From NCBI GenBank assembly GCA_963708895.1, contig CAVPUE010000004.1:1-64000 (forward strand): DNA of 64,000 nucleotides, written 5' to 3'. This document shows, in pieces, positions 17,958-26,575 of this stretch. A program made the translations under genes and the position numbers. The notes under the pieces are model-generated. The model saw only the letters and a program-made list of their open reading frames with translations. It made no database searches and was not told where the DNA came from. This stretch comes from Bacillus_BD sp963708895 (lineage in GTDB: Bacteria > Bacillota > Bacilli > Bacillales > Cytobacillaceae). Every line of letters starts with the position of its first letter. The stretch's first letter is position 1.

Positions 17958-18139
17958 GGCTCTTTTCGCAAACTTTGTTGCTTTTAGAGGGAGAAAAAGC
18001 TAATTGTCATTGTTTTCATGTTGAAATAGCTTAATATTTTTGAGAGAAGAGCTGCGAACTTAATACGAATGTGCAAAATAGCTATTACTACGTTAAAATT
18101 GGCTTTTGGATTTTAACAACAAACTTTACGAAAACAGCC
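17958..18139 (-). mobile_element. MITE-like element, copy 1 (perfect 8-bp target duplication)
   Basis: 182 bp bounded by imperfect 23-bp inverted repeats: left end GGCTCTTTTCGCAAACTTTG, right end complementary to GGCTGTTTTCGTAAAGTTTG. The flanks are TTATTATA on both sides, an exact 8-bp duplication. No ORF; the interior has an AACGTA-AAAAT(C/T)GGC block shared by all copies. GG-starting repeats with 8-bp AT-rich duplications resemble ISL3-family transposons, which may supply the transposase; that link is inferred. Confidence 0.88.
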
Positions 18140-18151
18140 TTATTATATTAG

Positions 18152-18190
18152 AAAAGGTCAATCCTCATAAATGTGGAATTGACCTTTATT
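18152..18190 (-). terminator. Rho-independent terminator of the ecf operon
   Basis: On the minus strand AAAGGTCAAT pairs with ATTGACCTTTT around a 15-nt loop, one base after the ecfT stop. Confidence 0.75.
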
Positions 18191-18191
18191 A

Positions 18192-19004
18192 TTAGTGAAT
18201 GATTCCTCCATCAGCTCGCAAAAAGGCGAGTCCAATCGTTAAGATGAGCATCGAGATTAAACAGATGGTATCTCGTCCCTTCCAGTTTAATCTTCGAAAT
18301 GTAGATCTTTTTTCCCCTGATTGATAGCCTCTTACTTCCATGGCATTGGCCAATTCTTCGGAACGGTTTAATGAACTTACGAATAATGGAAGAAAAATCG
18401 GGACTAATGTTTTCATTTGCCTAAAGATATTCCCTTCCCCAAATTCCGTTCCACGGGCACGTTGTGCGTCCATGATCTTTTGAGTCTCATCTAACAGATT
18501 CGGAATAAAGCGTAATGAAATCGAAAGCATTAAGGAAAATTCATCAACAGGGACTTTGAGAACACGTAATGGTCGTAACAAAGAATTAATTCCATCTGTT
18601 AAGTCAATTGGTTTTGTCGTTAGCGTCACAACCGTAGAAATAAATACAATCATCACAAATCGGCAAAAAATGAAAAATCCATTCGTTAACCCGAAATAGG
18701 TAATCGTGATTGGGCCCCATTCGAAATAAACGGTTCCCCCTGAAGTAAATAATACCTGTAAAAAGACTGTAAATAGAATGAGCCATATTAGTGGTTTAAC
18801 GCCGCGGATATAGGTGCGGATGCTGACACCTGAAAGATACATAACAAACAAGGTAAATAGCCAAAGTAATACATATGTTTGCCAATTATTTGCTAAAAAT
18901 AACACGAGGATAAAATAAATACAAGAGAGTAATTTCGCCCTTGGATCCAGACGATGAATCCAAGAGTCACCTGGAAAGTAACGACCTAAAATGAGCTTAT
19001 TCAT
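18192..19004 (-). CDS. ecfT: ECF transporter transmembrane subunit EcfT
   Basis: 270 aa membrane permease of energy-coupling-factor vitamin transporters. N-terminal GRYFPGDSWIHRLDPRAKLL is the standard EcfT start; about six hydrophobic helices follow; the two cytoplasmic coupling motifs appear as QRARGTEFG and MEVRGYQSG (Ala-Arg-Gly type). Overlaps the ecfA2 stop by 4 bp, so translation is coupled. In other Bacillaceae an ecfA1A2T set lies by ribosomal protein genes; this set lies beside electron-transfer genes, as in the Listeria EET locus where an ECF module exports or loads flavin. Confidence 0.9.
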   Translation of the reverse strand: MNKLILGRYFPGDSWIHRLDPRAKLLSCIYFILVLFLANNWQTYVLLWLFTLFVMYLSGVSIRTYIRGVKPLIWLILFTVFLQVLFTSGGTVYFEWGPITITYFGLTNGFFIFCRFVMIVFISTVVTLTTKPIDLTDGINSLLRPLRVLKVPVDEFSLMLSISLRFIPNLLDETQKIMDAQRARGTEFGEGNIFRQMKTLVPIFLPLFVSSLNRSEELANAMEVRGYQSGEKRSTFRRLNWKGRDTICLISMLILTIGLAFLRADGGIIH

Positions 19005-19864
19005 GCGAGTCCCACCTCAATTAAAGCATCTGCTAATTCCTCAACTGTTAAGCAAACCCGATTCAATTTAACACCGGTTTGATTTTCTAAGTTCATCTGA
19101 AATCGTCTTGCAACCGGAACATCCAAATGCCATTTTTCTATTTGCTCCTCATTTGAAAATAAGAGATGAATAGAATCATGGAAAACGACTGTTCCTTTTT
19201 CCATGACGACGACTTCATCGGCGTAATGGACGACATCGTCCATATCATGTGTGACTAATACGGTTGTCATGCCACGTTCTGCATGCCAAGAAGAGATTAA
19301 ATCCATAATTTCCTTTTTACCTGAGGGATCAAGTCCTGCGCCAGGCTCATCTAGAACAAGGACGTCCGGCTCCATCGCTAAAATCCCAGCGATGGCAACA
19401 CGTCTTTTTTGACCGCCAGAAAGAGAAAATGGTGACTTTTCTAGTATCTCTTGTGACAAGCCAACCTGTTCAATTACTTTCTTTGTACGGCTCTTCGCTT
19501 CCTCTAATGGAACACCAAAGTTTAAAGGTCCAAAACAAATATCCTTTTCTACTGTTTCTGCAAACAATTGTGATTCAGGAAATTGAAAGACCATTCCGAC
19601 CTTTTTACGAATCGATTTAAGTGCTTCTTTATTCTTTTCTGGTTTAATAATATCGGTCCCAATTTTTACTTGTCCTTGAGTTGGAAGCAATAAACCATTC
19701 ATGGCTTTTAATAAACTAGATTTACCTGCGCCAGTATAACCAATGACTGCTGTAAAGGATCCTGATTGTATACTGACGTCTACGTCATGAAGAACATCTC
19801 GATTTCGAATCGGTCCCACTTGATAATCAACTGATACATTTTCAATCTTTATTTCCATAACCAT
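19001..19864 (-). CDS. ecfA2: ECF transporter ATPase EcfA2
   Basis: 287 aa ABC ATPase. Walker A GYTGAGKSS near residue 42, Q-loop FQFPESQLF, signature LSGGQKRR, Walker B VLVLDEPGAGLDPSG and switch His in VTHDMDD. The PESQLF motif after the Q-loop distinguishes EcfA2 from EcfA1 (which has NPDNQF). The first codons lie inside the end of ecfA1 (16-bp overlap), so the two are cotranslated. ATP hydrolysis powers substrate uptake through EcfT and an S-component that is not encoded here. Confidence 0.92.
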   Translation of the reverse strand: MVMEIKIENVSVDYQVGPIRNRDVLHDVDVSIQSGSFTAVIGYTGAGKSSLLKAMNGLLLPTQGQVKIGTDIIKPEKNKEALKSIRKKVGMVFQFPESQLFAETVEKDICFGPLNFGVPLEEAKSRTKKVIEQVGLSQEILEKSPFSLSGGQKRRVAIAGILAMEPDVLVLDEPGAGLDPSGKKEIMDLISSWHAERGMTTVLVTHDMDDVVHYADEVVVMEKGTVVFHDSIHLLFSNEEQIEKWHLDVPVARRFQMNLENQTGVKLNRVCLTVEELADALIEVGLA

Positions 19865-20660
19865 TGCACCATTTCATCTTCAGTCATATATTGTTTAGGA
19901 ACGTTCCGATTCCGATTCAGAAGTTCTCGTCGTAATTTTTCGGCAAAGGGCGGCTCTAATTCCTGTTCTTGTGTAAAAATAACATCAGGAGTTCCGCTAT
20001 TAACCATTTTACCTTGTTTCATGATGAATATACGATCAGCGGAAGCTGCTTCATTCATATCATGTGTAATCGATAGGATCGTAATGTCTTGTTTATGATT
20101 TAAATCCTGTAACGTTTCAAGAAGCTCCCGTCGACTTCTTGGATCTAGCATCACAAATGCCTCGTCCAAAACCAAAACATCTGGATTTAACGCAAGTACG
20201 CCGGCAATGGCGACCCGTTGTTTTTGACCACCTGACAAATGGGAGGGGTCATGAAGTTTATAAGAGGATAACCCAACCATTTCAATGGCTAGGTCTACCC
20301 TCGATTTCATTTCATCATAAGGGATGTTCAGGTTTTCTAAGCTAAAAGCAACATCATCCTGGACACTAGTTCCGATAAATTGATTGTCTGGGTTTTGAAA
20401 AACCATGCCAATCTTCTTTCTCAATTCCCACTTCGTTTTTTCATTCAACTCTTGTCCAGCTATTGTGATTTTCCGCTTTCAGGGGTTAATAGGCCTACTA
20501 AGATTCTAGCTAAAGTGGATTTTCCAGAGCCATTCTGTCCAACAATGGCTACCCATTCACCCTTTTCAATCGTCAATGAAACGTCTGATAAGGTTTCCGT
20601 TTGAACACGTTGGTCATATCGAAATGTAAGGTGTTCTACTTCTATAATAGGTGCCTGCAT
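19849..20660 (-). CDS. ecfA1: ECF transporter ATPase EcfA1 (frameshifted)
   Basis: ABC ATPase with Walker A VGQNGSGKST, Q-loop FQNPDNQFIG, signature LSGGQKQR, Walker B VLVLDEAFVMLDP and switch TITHD-like SITHDMNE. One A is missing from an A-run near 20477 (coding GGAAAATCACAATAG); restoring it gives GKITIAGQELNEKTKWE and joins the two halves into about 270 aa. The start ATG follows AAGGAGGACATTCGTAC. First gene of the ecfA1-A2-T operon. The lost base is in a homopolymer, so a sequencing error is plausible. Confidence 0.88.
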
Positions 20661-20714
20661 GTACGAATGTCCTCCTTAAACAAGTTGTTTTATTGTAAAG
20701 TTTTAGAAAAGAGT

Positions 20715-21656
20715 TTAAACAATAAATGATACAACCATCATCACAATAATCGATCCATTTACTAATACTAAATTCTTTATAGCAAGAGTGAAAGTCTCGG
20801 ACTTAATCTGCTTTTTGTTAAATAAAGAGATATGTTTATAAACTGGTAAAATAATTAGTAATGATAGCAACATAACGATTGGAAGAATATTAAAAACAAC
20901 GGCTGTTAAGATCGCAACAAACGATAATGCATATAGAATATTATATAAAATAACCGCTCTTTTTCTTCCTATATAATAAGGTAGTGTGAAACGACTGTTT
21001 TTAATATCATCTTCAAGGTCACAAATATTATTAGCTAACATGATATTAGCAATTGTAAAAATACATGGTAACGATACCCATAGAATTTCTAATAATATCA
21101 TTAAATCTGCTTGCAAATTAATTGTGTGACCATTCACAAATAAATTAGCAATCCCTTGATCATAAGCATTTACATAAACGGTAAGGAATAAAATCCCGAA
21201 TCCCATTGTGACACCGGAAAAAATCTCTCCAAAAGGAGTTCGAGAAATAGGGACTGGTCCATACGTATAAAAAACACCAATAATAAAGCAAAGAATCCCA
21301 ATGAATAGTACTAATAAATCTGTTCGGAAAACAAGCCAAATGCCTAAACCCATTGCGATAAATAGCATGGTAAGTATTGTATTTTTAGCCAAACTTAGTG
21401 GGATATTAGCTTGCCCGATAATATTTTCTGTTTTACGATACTCATCTGAGTGTGCCTTTTTATAATCCATATAATTATTAATTCCAGTAGTCGTTAAATC
21501 GAAAATTAGCATGGCGAAGAAAAAGATGACGGTGTTTAATAGATTAAATGATTCAAAACGATAGATAACAAAAAGTAAGCCTACTAAAAATGGAAATAAA
21601 CTAGCTACTTTTGTTTGTAATTCAACAAAGTTTAAAAATGTTCTTAGAGACATCAT
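20715..21656 (-). CDS. UbiA-family DHNA prenyltransferase (DmkA/MenA-like)
   Basis: 313 aa integral membrane prenyltransferase with about eight helices. The Asp-rich substrate motifs appear as NNYMDYKKAHSDEYRK (about 61-76; NxxxD type) and NNICDLEDDIKNSRFTLP (about 214-231). This is the MenA family, joining an isoprenoid chain to 1,4-dihydroxy-2-naphthoate. In Listeria a second MenA (DmkA) makes the demethylmenaquinone used for extracellular electron transfer; position between ecf genes and fmnB supports that role over the housekeeping MenA. Starts 5 nt after GGGGG. Confidence 0.82.
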   Translation of the reverse strand: MMSLRTFLNFVELQTKVASLFPFLVGLLFVIYRFESFNLLNTVIFFFAMLIFDLTTTGINNYMDYKKAHSDEYRKTENIIGQANIPLSLAKNTILTMLFIAMGLGIWLVFRTDLLVLFIGILCFIIGVFYTYGPVPISRTPFGEIFSGVTMGFGILFLTVYVNAYDQGIANLFVNGHTINLQADLMILLEILWVSLPCIFTIANIMLANNICDLEDDIKNSRFTLPYYIGRKRAVILYNILYALSFVAILTAVVFNILPIVMLLSLLIILPVYKHISLFNKKQIKSETFTLAIKNLVLVNGSIIVMMVVSFIV

Positions 21657-21679
21657 TCATTCCCCCTTTAAGATGTCAA

Positions 21680-22759
21680 TCAATTGACTAACTCAAACTC
21701 CTCATTTGTAATTTCAAAATTCCCTTTTAATCCAGATGTGATATATACTTTATGGTCATGGCTGATAAAAATCGCCTCAGCCCCTTCAAATTGTTCGATA
21801 AATTGAAGTCCACCTTTAATCCCTTTTGAAAAGACAGAAGTAGATAGTCCGTCTCCGTCTGTTGATTTGTCAGAAACAATCGTAACTCCTGCAATATCAT
21901 TATTAAATGGATAGCCAGTTTTAGGGTCTAATAAGTGGTGATAGCTTTCACCATCAATATTTAATACACGTTCATATATTCCTGATGTGACAATCGATTT
22001 ATCAGATTCAGTTATTTTACCGATGATTTCTCCGCGTGCTGCCTCTTGATCAGGATCTTGAATTCCAACTGTCCATTTTTTTCCTCCAGGGTTATTTCCA
22101 ACGACAATAATATTTCCGCCTAAATCGATAATCGAAGTCGTAACATCATACTCCTTTAAGACTTCGACTGTTTCATCAGCGATAAAGCCTTTTGCAATCG
22201 AGCCTAAATCCAGACGCATTCCCTTTCGTGGTAAAAATACCGTTTTTTCATCAGGATTTAATTGAACCTCTTGATAATTAATAAGGGGTAATGCAGCATC
22301 AATCTCAGATTGCTCAGGTTTACGAGCATCTGGATACCCAATCCGCCATAAATTGGTTAATGGACCAATTGTAATATCGTATGAGCCTTCTGCTTTTATA
22401 CTATAGTCTTTTCCAGCCTCAATCAATTCATAAATATCATCGGAAACTTTTACTGGTTCAATTCCTGCTTTTTCATTAACTAAAGCAACTTCGGAATTGG
22501 CTGCATCTTCTTCATTAACAGTAATGTGATCGGCAAGCCATTTAATTCGCTCAAAAACAGGGTCTAATACATCCTTTTTTCCCTCATCATAAATTTTAAT
22601 GGTCACAACGGTACCCATCAAAAATTCTGTTCTTTCATAAGGGTCTGTAATTAGATTTGGATTTGCTGATTCTTTCGCTTCCTCCTTTGAATTCGTACAA
22701 CCTGTCAAAATGGATAGAAATAAAAATAATAAAGTGGTGATTAGAATGGTCTTCTTCAT
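21680..22759 (-). CDS. FMN transferase lipoprotein (ApbE/FmnB family)
   Basis: 359 aa lipoprotein: signal peptide MKKTILITTLLFLFLSILTGC with lipobox LTGC (Cys21). The ApbE domain follows, with FLMGTVVTIKIYDE near 50, DLGSIAKGFIADE near 175 and a C-terminal HHLLDPKTGYPF and STDGDGLSTSVF pair that bind Mg and FAD. The enzyme transfers FMN from FAD to Thr/Ser of extracytoplasmic proteins; Listeria FmnB does this for PplA. 23 bp upstream of the prenyltransferase, so one operon. The earlier in-frame TTG is too near the ribosome binding site. Confidence 0.88.
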   Translation of the reverse strand: MKKTILITTLLFLFLSILTGCTNSKEEAKESANPNLITDPYERTEFLMGTVVTIKIYDEGKKDVLDPVFERIKWLADHITVNEEDAANSEVALVNEKAGIEPVKVSDDIYELIEAGKDYSIKAEGSYDITIGPLTNLWRIGYPDARKPEQSEIDAALPLINYQEVQLNPDEKTVFLPRKGMRLDLGSIAKGFIADETVEVLKEYDVTTSIIDLGGNIIVVGNNPGGKKWTVGIQDPDQEAARGEIIGKITESDKSIVTSGIYERVLNIDGESYHHLLDPKTGYPFNNDIAGVTIVSDKSTDGDGLSTSVFSKGIKGGLQFIEQFEGAEAIFISHDHKVYITSGLKGNFEITNEEFELVN

Positions 22760-22858
22760 GATATTAACCAAACCCTTCCTTATAATAAATGCGGTTTTCT
22801 TACTGGTTAGATTACAACAAAGAAAAAGCTATTTTGTGTCTTAAAGTATAATAAACAA

Positions 22859-22890
22859 AAGGCTTTAGAGTCACCTCTAAAGCCAGGTTG
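22859..22890 (-). terminator. Terminator-like hairpin in the fmnB leader
   Basis: Read on the minus strand, GGCTTTAGAG-GTGA-CTCTAAAGCC is followed by TTTTGTTT, 100 bp before the fmnB start. No gene ends here on this strand, so it may be an attenuator in a long leader or end a small RNA. No FMN riboswitch consensus was seen. Confidence 0.5.
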
Positions 22891-23055
22891 TGTAGGATGA
22901 TAAATAGATGCCAACTACTATTATTGCTTTTCAAAAACTTAGTTGTCAATCACGATAGGAATAGTATTCCCTTTTTGAATTGCATTTATAAGAGTTACTC
23001 TGTATTTTGTTGAATTCATTGACTTTATAGGAGTGGTTTTGCTTAATCATTCATT

Positions 23056-23099
23056 ATAATCTAATCAAACTCATAATATAATCTGAACAAACTCATAAT
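23056..23099. repeat. Tandem pair of 22-bp repeats between fmnB and ndh2
   Basis: Two abutting 22-bp units (ATAATCT-nnn-CAAACTCATAAT) differ at only two positions, exactly two helical turns apart, in the 646-bp gap between divergent fmnB and ndh2. This suggests a cooperative regulator site. Further right, TTGTGAA occurs at 23232 and 23257 and an inverted TTCACAA-GAT-TTGTGAA at 23348-23364. Confidence 0.6.
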
Positions 23100-23405
23100 A
23101 ACTTTTTTGATGAAAACTGTCTATAGGTGGATTAGACAAAATATGACAAGCACCCTTTGGTTTTCAATAGTGAAAAGTTGATAAAAAGGCTGAATTCATA
23201 GATATTTTTAGGTTTTACGGGCAAATTAGTGTTGTGAAAGGGCTTTCTTGAATTATTTGTGAACTTGTCGAAATTTGTTAAATTTTTATGAAAGTCATAG
23301 ACAGCATGCATAAACAAAGGTAATATAGATTTATAGTTGTTCATTCATTCACAAGATTTGTGAATAGGAAATTATAATTACTTTTTAAAGAGGGGAATGA
23401 ATACA

Positions 23406-25268
23406 ATGGCAGAGAAAAATATCGTCATTATCGGTGCAGGTTATTCTGGTGTCCATGCCGCACAAAAACTTGCTAAAAAGTTTAAAAAAGACGATTCAGT
23501 TTCGATTACCTTAATTGATCGTCATTCATATCATACAATGATGACCGAACTTCACGAGGTAGCAGCACATCGCGTTGAACCAAATGACATCTTATTTGAT
23601 TTACGTAAATTATTTAATCGTTCGAAAGTAAAATTAGTAACAGACAATGTGACTCATGTTGATCATGAGAAAAAAGTTGTTACGACAGAAACAGGCACTT
23701 TTTCATATGATTATTTAGTTTTAGGTATGGGTGCTGAAGCAAATGACTTTGGTACACCTGGTGTGAAAGAAAATGGCTTTACCCTTTGGTCTTGGGAAGA
23801 TGCGATGAAATTACGTAGACATCTAGAAGAAACTGTTCGTGAAGCTGCAACGGTTAAAGACGATGCTAAACGTAAAGCAATGTTAACCTTTGTTGTTTGC
23901 GGTTCCGGGTTTACTGGTATCGAAATGGTTGGGGAATTATACGAATGGAAAGTACGCCTAGCAAAAGATAATAAGATTGATCCTGAAGATATCACTTTAT
24001 ATGTAGTAGAAGCAGCACCAACGATCTTAAACACGTTAGACCGTACAGATGCTGATAAAGCTGAAAAGTATTTAGTCAAAAAGGGTGTTAAAATCCTTAA
24101 AAGCTCTGCCATTGTTGAAGTAAAACCTGAATCTATTTTATTAAAATCTGGTGAAGAAATTCCAACGTATACGTTAATTTGGACAGCTGGGATCAAAGCA
24201 AATTCTGATACAAAAGATTATGGCATGTCAAGTGGCCGTGCTGGTCGTTTGCTTGTTAATGAATATATGGAAGCAGAAGGCTTAAAAGATACTTATGTGG
24301 TTGGTGACTTAGCTTATTTTGAAGAAGAAAAGGTAAGCCAACACCACAAATCGTTGAAGCAGCTGAACAAATGGGTTCAACCGCTGCCAAAAACATCATT
24401 GCCGAAATTAACGGCGGAGAAAAAACAGCATTTAAAGGGAAATATCATGGAACAATGGTTTCAATCGGTGGTCGATATGGAGTTGCTAACCTTAGTGGTA
24501 TTCGTTTAAGTGGCTGGTTAGCCAACTTTATGAAACATATCGTTAACCTTTACTACTTAATGACTATTCATAGTGGTTATTATATGTGGCAATATATTAA
24601 GCATGAAATTTTCCATACAAAAGATAAACGTAATATCTTCCGTGATGTTACGACTCGTTATGGAAATGTTATTTGGACGTTCCCACTTCGGTTATACCTT
24701 GCTTGGTTCTGGATTGAAGAAGGTGGATCTAAGATTTGGGGAGCGACAAAGTGGGAAACAAAAGATTTATTTAGTGGTCTTGGATGGGATTCATGGGTTG
24801 TTGATAAAACAGTTAAGATGCCTTTTGAATGGTTACAAACGACGACAAGTGGAGCGAGTGCAGCCGCTGAAGGTGGAGCTGAAGCCGCTACTGCCATTGC
24901 TCCTCCAATTTTAGATTCTATGCCTGGCTGGTTTGAGGCAATTATGAAATTAATGATGCCAACTCCGGAAGTAGCTATATTTATGCAAGGATTTGTCGGA
25001 TACTTTGAATTTATTATGGGTATTGCGATTCTTTTAGGTTTATTTACTTGGTTATTCGGTTTTGCAAGTGTTGCAATGCTTTGCATGTTCACATTAACAG
25101 CTATGCTTGGATGGGATAAATTCTGGGCGTTACCTGCATCATTTGCTGTCATGAACGGTGCTGGTAGATTCCTTGGTTTAGACTACTACGTATTACCAGG
25201 ACTTAGGTAAGAAACTAAGCAATTGGTGGTACGGTAAAGAGCGAGCTATTTACAAAGATCATAAATAA
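23406..25268 (+). CDS. ndh2: Type II NADH dehydrogenase with membrane extension (Ndh2; two frameshifts)
   Basis: About 620 aa after correction. N-terminal FAD site IVIIGAGYSGVHAA at 5-18, second dinucleotide motif FVVCGSGFTGIEM near 165 and VVGDLAYFEEE near 300 define NDH-2. The C-terminal 220 residues (after IRLSGWLANFMKHIVNLYYL) add several hydrophobic helices, including IMGIAILLGLFTWLFGF. Listeria Ndh2 of the electron-transfer locus has the same extended form, unlike the 400-aa respiratory Ndh. One A is missing near 24341 (EEE-KGKPTPQIVEAAEQ expected) and one base is extra near 25207; the last residues are KKLSNWWYGKERAIYKDHK. Confidence 0.88.
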
Positions 25269-25287
25269 ATGATATAACATAACTATT

Positions 25288-25320
25288 AAAAGCGTGAGGC
25301 TAAAAGTTTCACGCTTTTCT
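25288..25320 (+). terminator. Rho-independent terminator of ndh2
   Basis: AAAAGCGTGA pairs with TCACGCTTTT around GGCTAAAAGTT. It separates ndh2 from eetA, which therefore needs its own promoter or readthrough. Confidence 0.75.
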
Positions 25321-25394
25321 TATCTTATTTTGAATACATATGAGATAATTTATTGAAGTTGTCTATTAATGTAAATGAAGGGGGGAGAAAAGAA

Positions 25395-25832
25395 ATGCGA
25401 AACTTTTCCAATATGATTAAACGATGGGATATTATTATTACCCTTCTACTAGTTCTGCTTTCTTTTCTTCCTATTGTTGTTTTTAGTTATCAGCAAGCAG
25501 AGAAAACGTCAGAATATGCCAATAGTGGTGGGGAACCACAAACTGTTGCCGTTATATCTGTTAATAATGAAGAAGTAAGAAGAATTACGCTAACTGGGAA
25601 TACTGAATCAGAAATCTTTGATATATTCACGGATGATGGAGACTATAACACAATTGAGGTTCGAGGAGAAAGTATTCGCATTAAAGGGGCAAATTGCTAT
25701 GACCAAGTTTGTGTGCAATTTGGCTTTATTTCAAAACCGGGTGAAACGGCCGTGTGTTTGCCACATAAACTGGTGGTAAAAGTAGAATCGACTGCAGGTG
25801 AACAGCCTGATGATATCATTATTAGTTCATAA
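25395..25832 (+). CDS. EetA-like protein with NusG domain II
   Basis: 145 aa. One N-terminal membrane helix (WDIIITLLLVLLSFLPIVVF) then an extracytoplasmic NusG_II-type beta domain with EVRGESIRIKGANCYDQVC and ETAVCLPHKLVV; three cysteines (GANC, QVC, AVC) are conserved in this family. In Listeria EetA is one of two membrane proteins needed for flavin-based extracellular electron transfer. Start is the ATG after AGGGGGGAGAAAAGAA; an ATG 14 codons earlier lacks a site. Followed by eetB after 87 bp. Confidence 0.8.
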   Translation: MRNFSNMIKRWDIIITLLLVLLSFLPIVVFSYQQAEKTSEYANSGGEPQTVAVISVNNEEVRRITLTGNTESEIFDIFTDDGDYNTIEVRGESIRIKGANCYDQVCVQFGFISKPGETAVCLPHKLVVKVESTAGEQPDDIIISS

Positions 25833-25919
25833 GGATTACAACGATAATCTTTGCTAGGCATGATTCCGAAGCTAGTATCAGGTGGAATTAAGTAGTATGT
25901 TTGAAAGGGAGTTTTGTAT

Positions 25920-26444
25920 GTGACTAAAAATCAGCGCCTTGTTTATATTGCTTTATTAGCGGCACAGGCTGTCATTATTAGCTTAATTGAACGGGCAATC
26001 CCTTTTCCATTTGCCTTTGCACCTGGTGCGAAGCTTGGACTAGCTAATATTATTACCTGTATGGCATTGTATACACTTTCCGTAAGGGATACGACAAAAG
26101 TTGTTGCAATTCGTTTAACCCTTGCAGCCCTTTTAGGCGGGAATTTATCTTCTTTTATGTATAGTGCCTCAGGAGGTATTTTAAGTTTATTAGGCATGTT
26201 AGTAGTCAAACAGTTAGGACCGAACAGAATTAGTTTAATAGGTGTTAGTGTCGCTGGCGCTATTATGCATAATGTTGGACAACTACTGATCGCAAGCTGG
26301 ATTGCCCAAACATGGACAGTCCTTTTATATTTACCGGTTCTATCATTTATTGGAATACTATCTGGAATTGCGATAGGAATTACGGCTAATTATTTACTAA
26401 CACATGTTGAAAAATTAGTTTATTATCGATACTTAAGATCATGA
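25920..26444 (+). CDS. Gx transporter family membrane protein (EetB-like)
   Basis: 174 aa with five to six hydrophobic helices; AIPFPFAFAPGAKLGLANIITCMALY is the Gx-transporter/HepS-component-I signature (written in part), followed by LGGNLSSFMYSASGGILS. These resemble ECF S-components. EetB pairs with EetA in Listeria, and the same gene order here supports the assignment. Start is GTG, 8 nt after GGAG; the ATG overlapping it is out of frame and followed by a stop. Confidence 0.78.
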   Translation: MTKNQRLVYIALLAAQAVIISLIERAIPFPFAFAPGAKLGLANIITCMALYTLSVRDTTKVVAIRLTLAALLGGNLSSFMYSASGGILSLLGMLVVKQLGPNRISLIGVSVAGAIMHNVGQLLIASWIAQTWTVLLYLPVLSFIGILSGIAIGITANYLLTHVEKLVYYRYLRS

Positions 26445-26493
26445 TAAAAGAAGCTATTATTATAGAGTAAAAAAATAAGGCTCCATCTTTAAA

Positions 26494-26522
26494 AGGCCCT
26501 TCATTCAAAAGATGAAGGGCCT
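26494..26522. terminator. Bidirectional terminator between eetB and pepT
   Basis: AGGCCCTTCAT pairs perfectly with ATGAAGGGCCT, loop TCAAAAG; A/T-rich on both sides. Confidence 0.75.
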
Positions 26523-26575
26523 AATTACAATTAAGAACCATCTGAAAGGACTTCGGAATCGAACCTCGAATCTTA

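Noticed and set aside
22859..22910. FMN riboswitch upstream of fmnB
   Set aside because: No RFN-element consensus is present; only a simple terminator-like hairpin.
23132..23344. 70-codon minus-strand ORF between fmnB and ndh2
   Set aside because: No ribosome binding site and low-complexity AT-rich coding; it lies over the repeats and regulatory half-sites.
23348..23364. Rex operator
   Set aside because: Half-sites are in the reverse order (TTCACAA-N3-TTGTGAA) to the Rex consensus, so it was not called.
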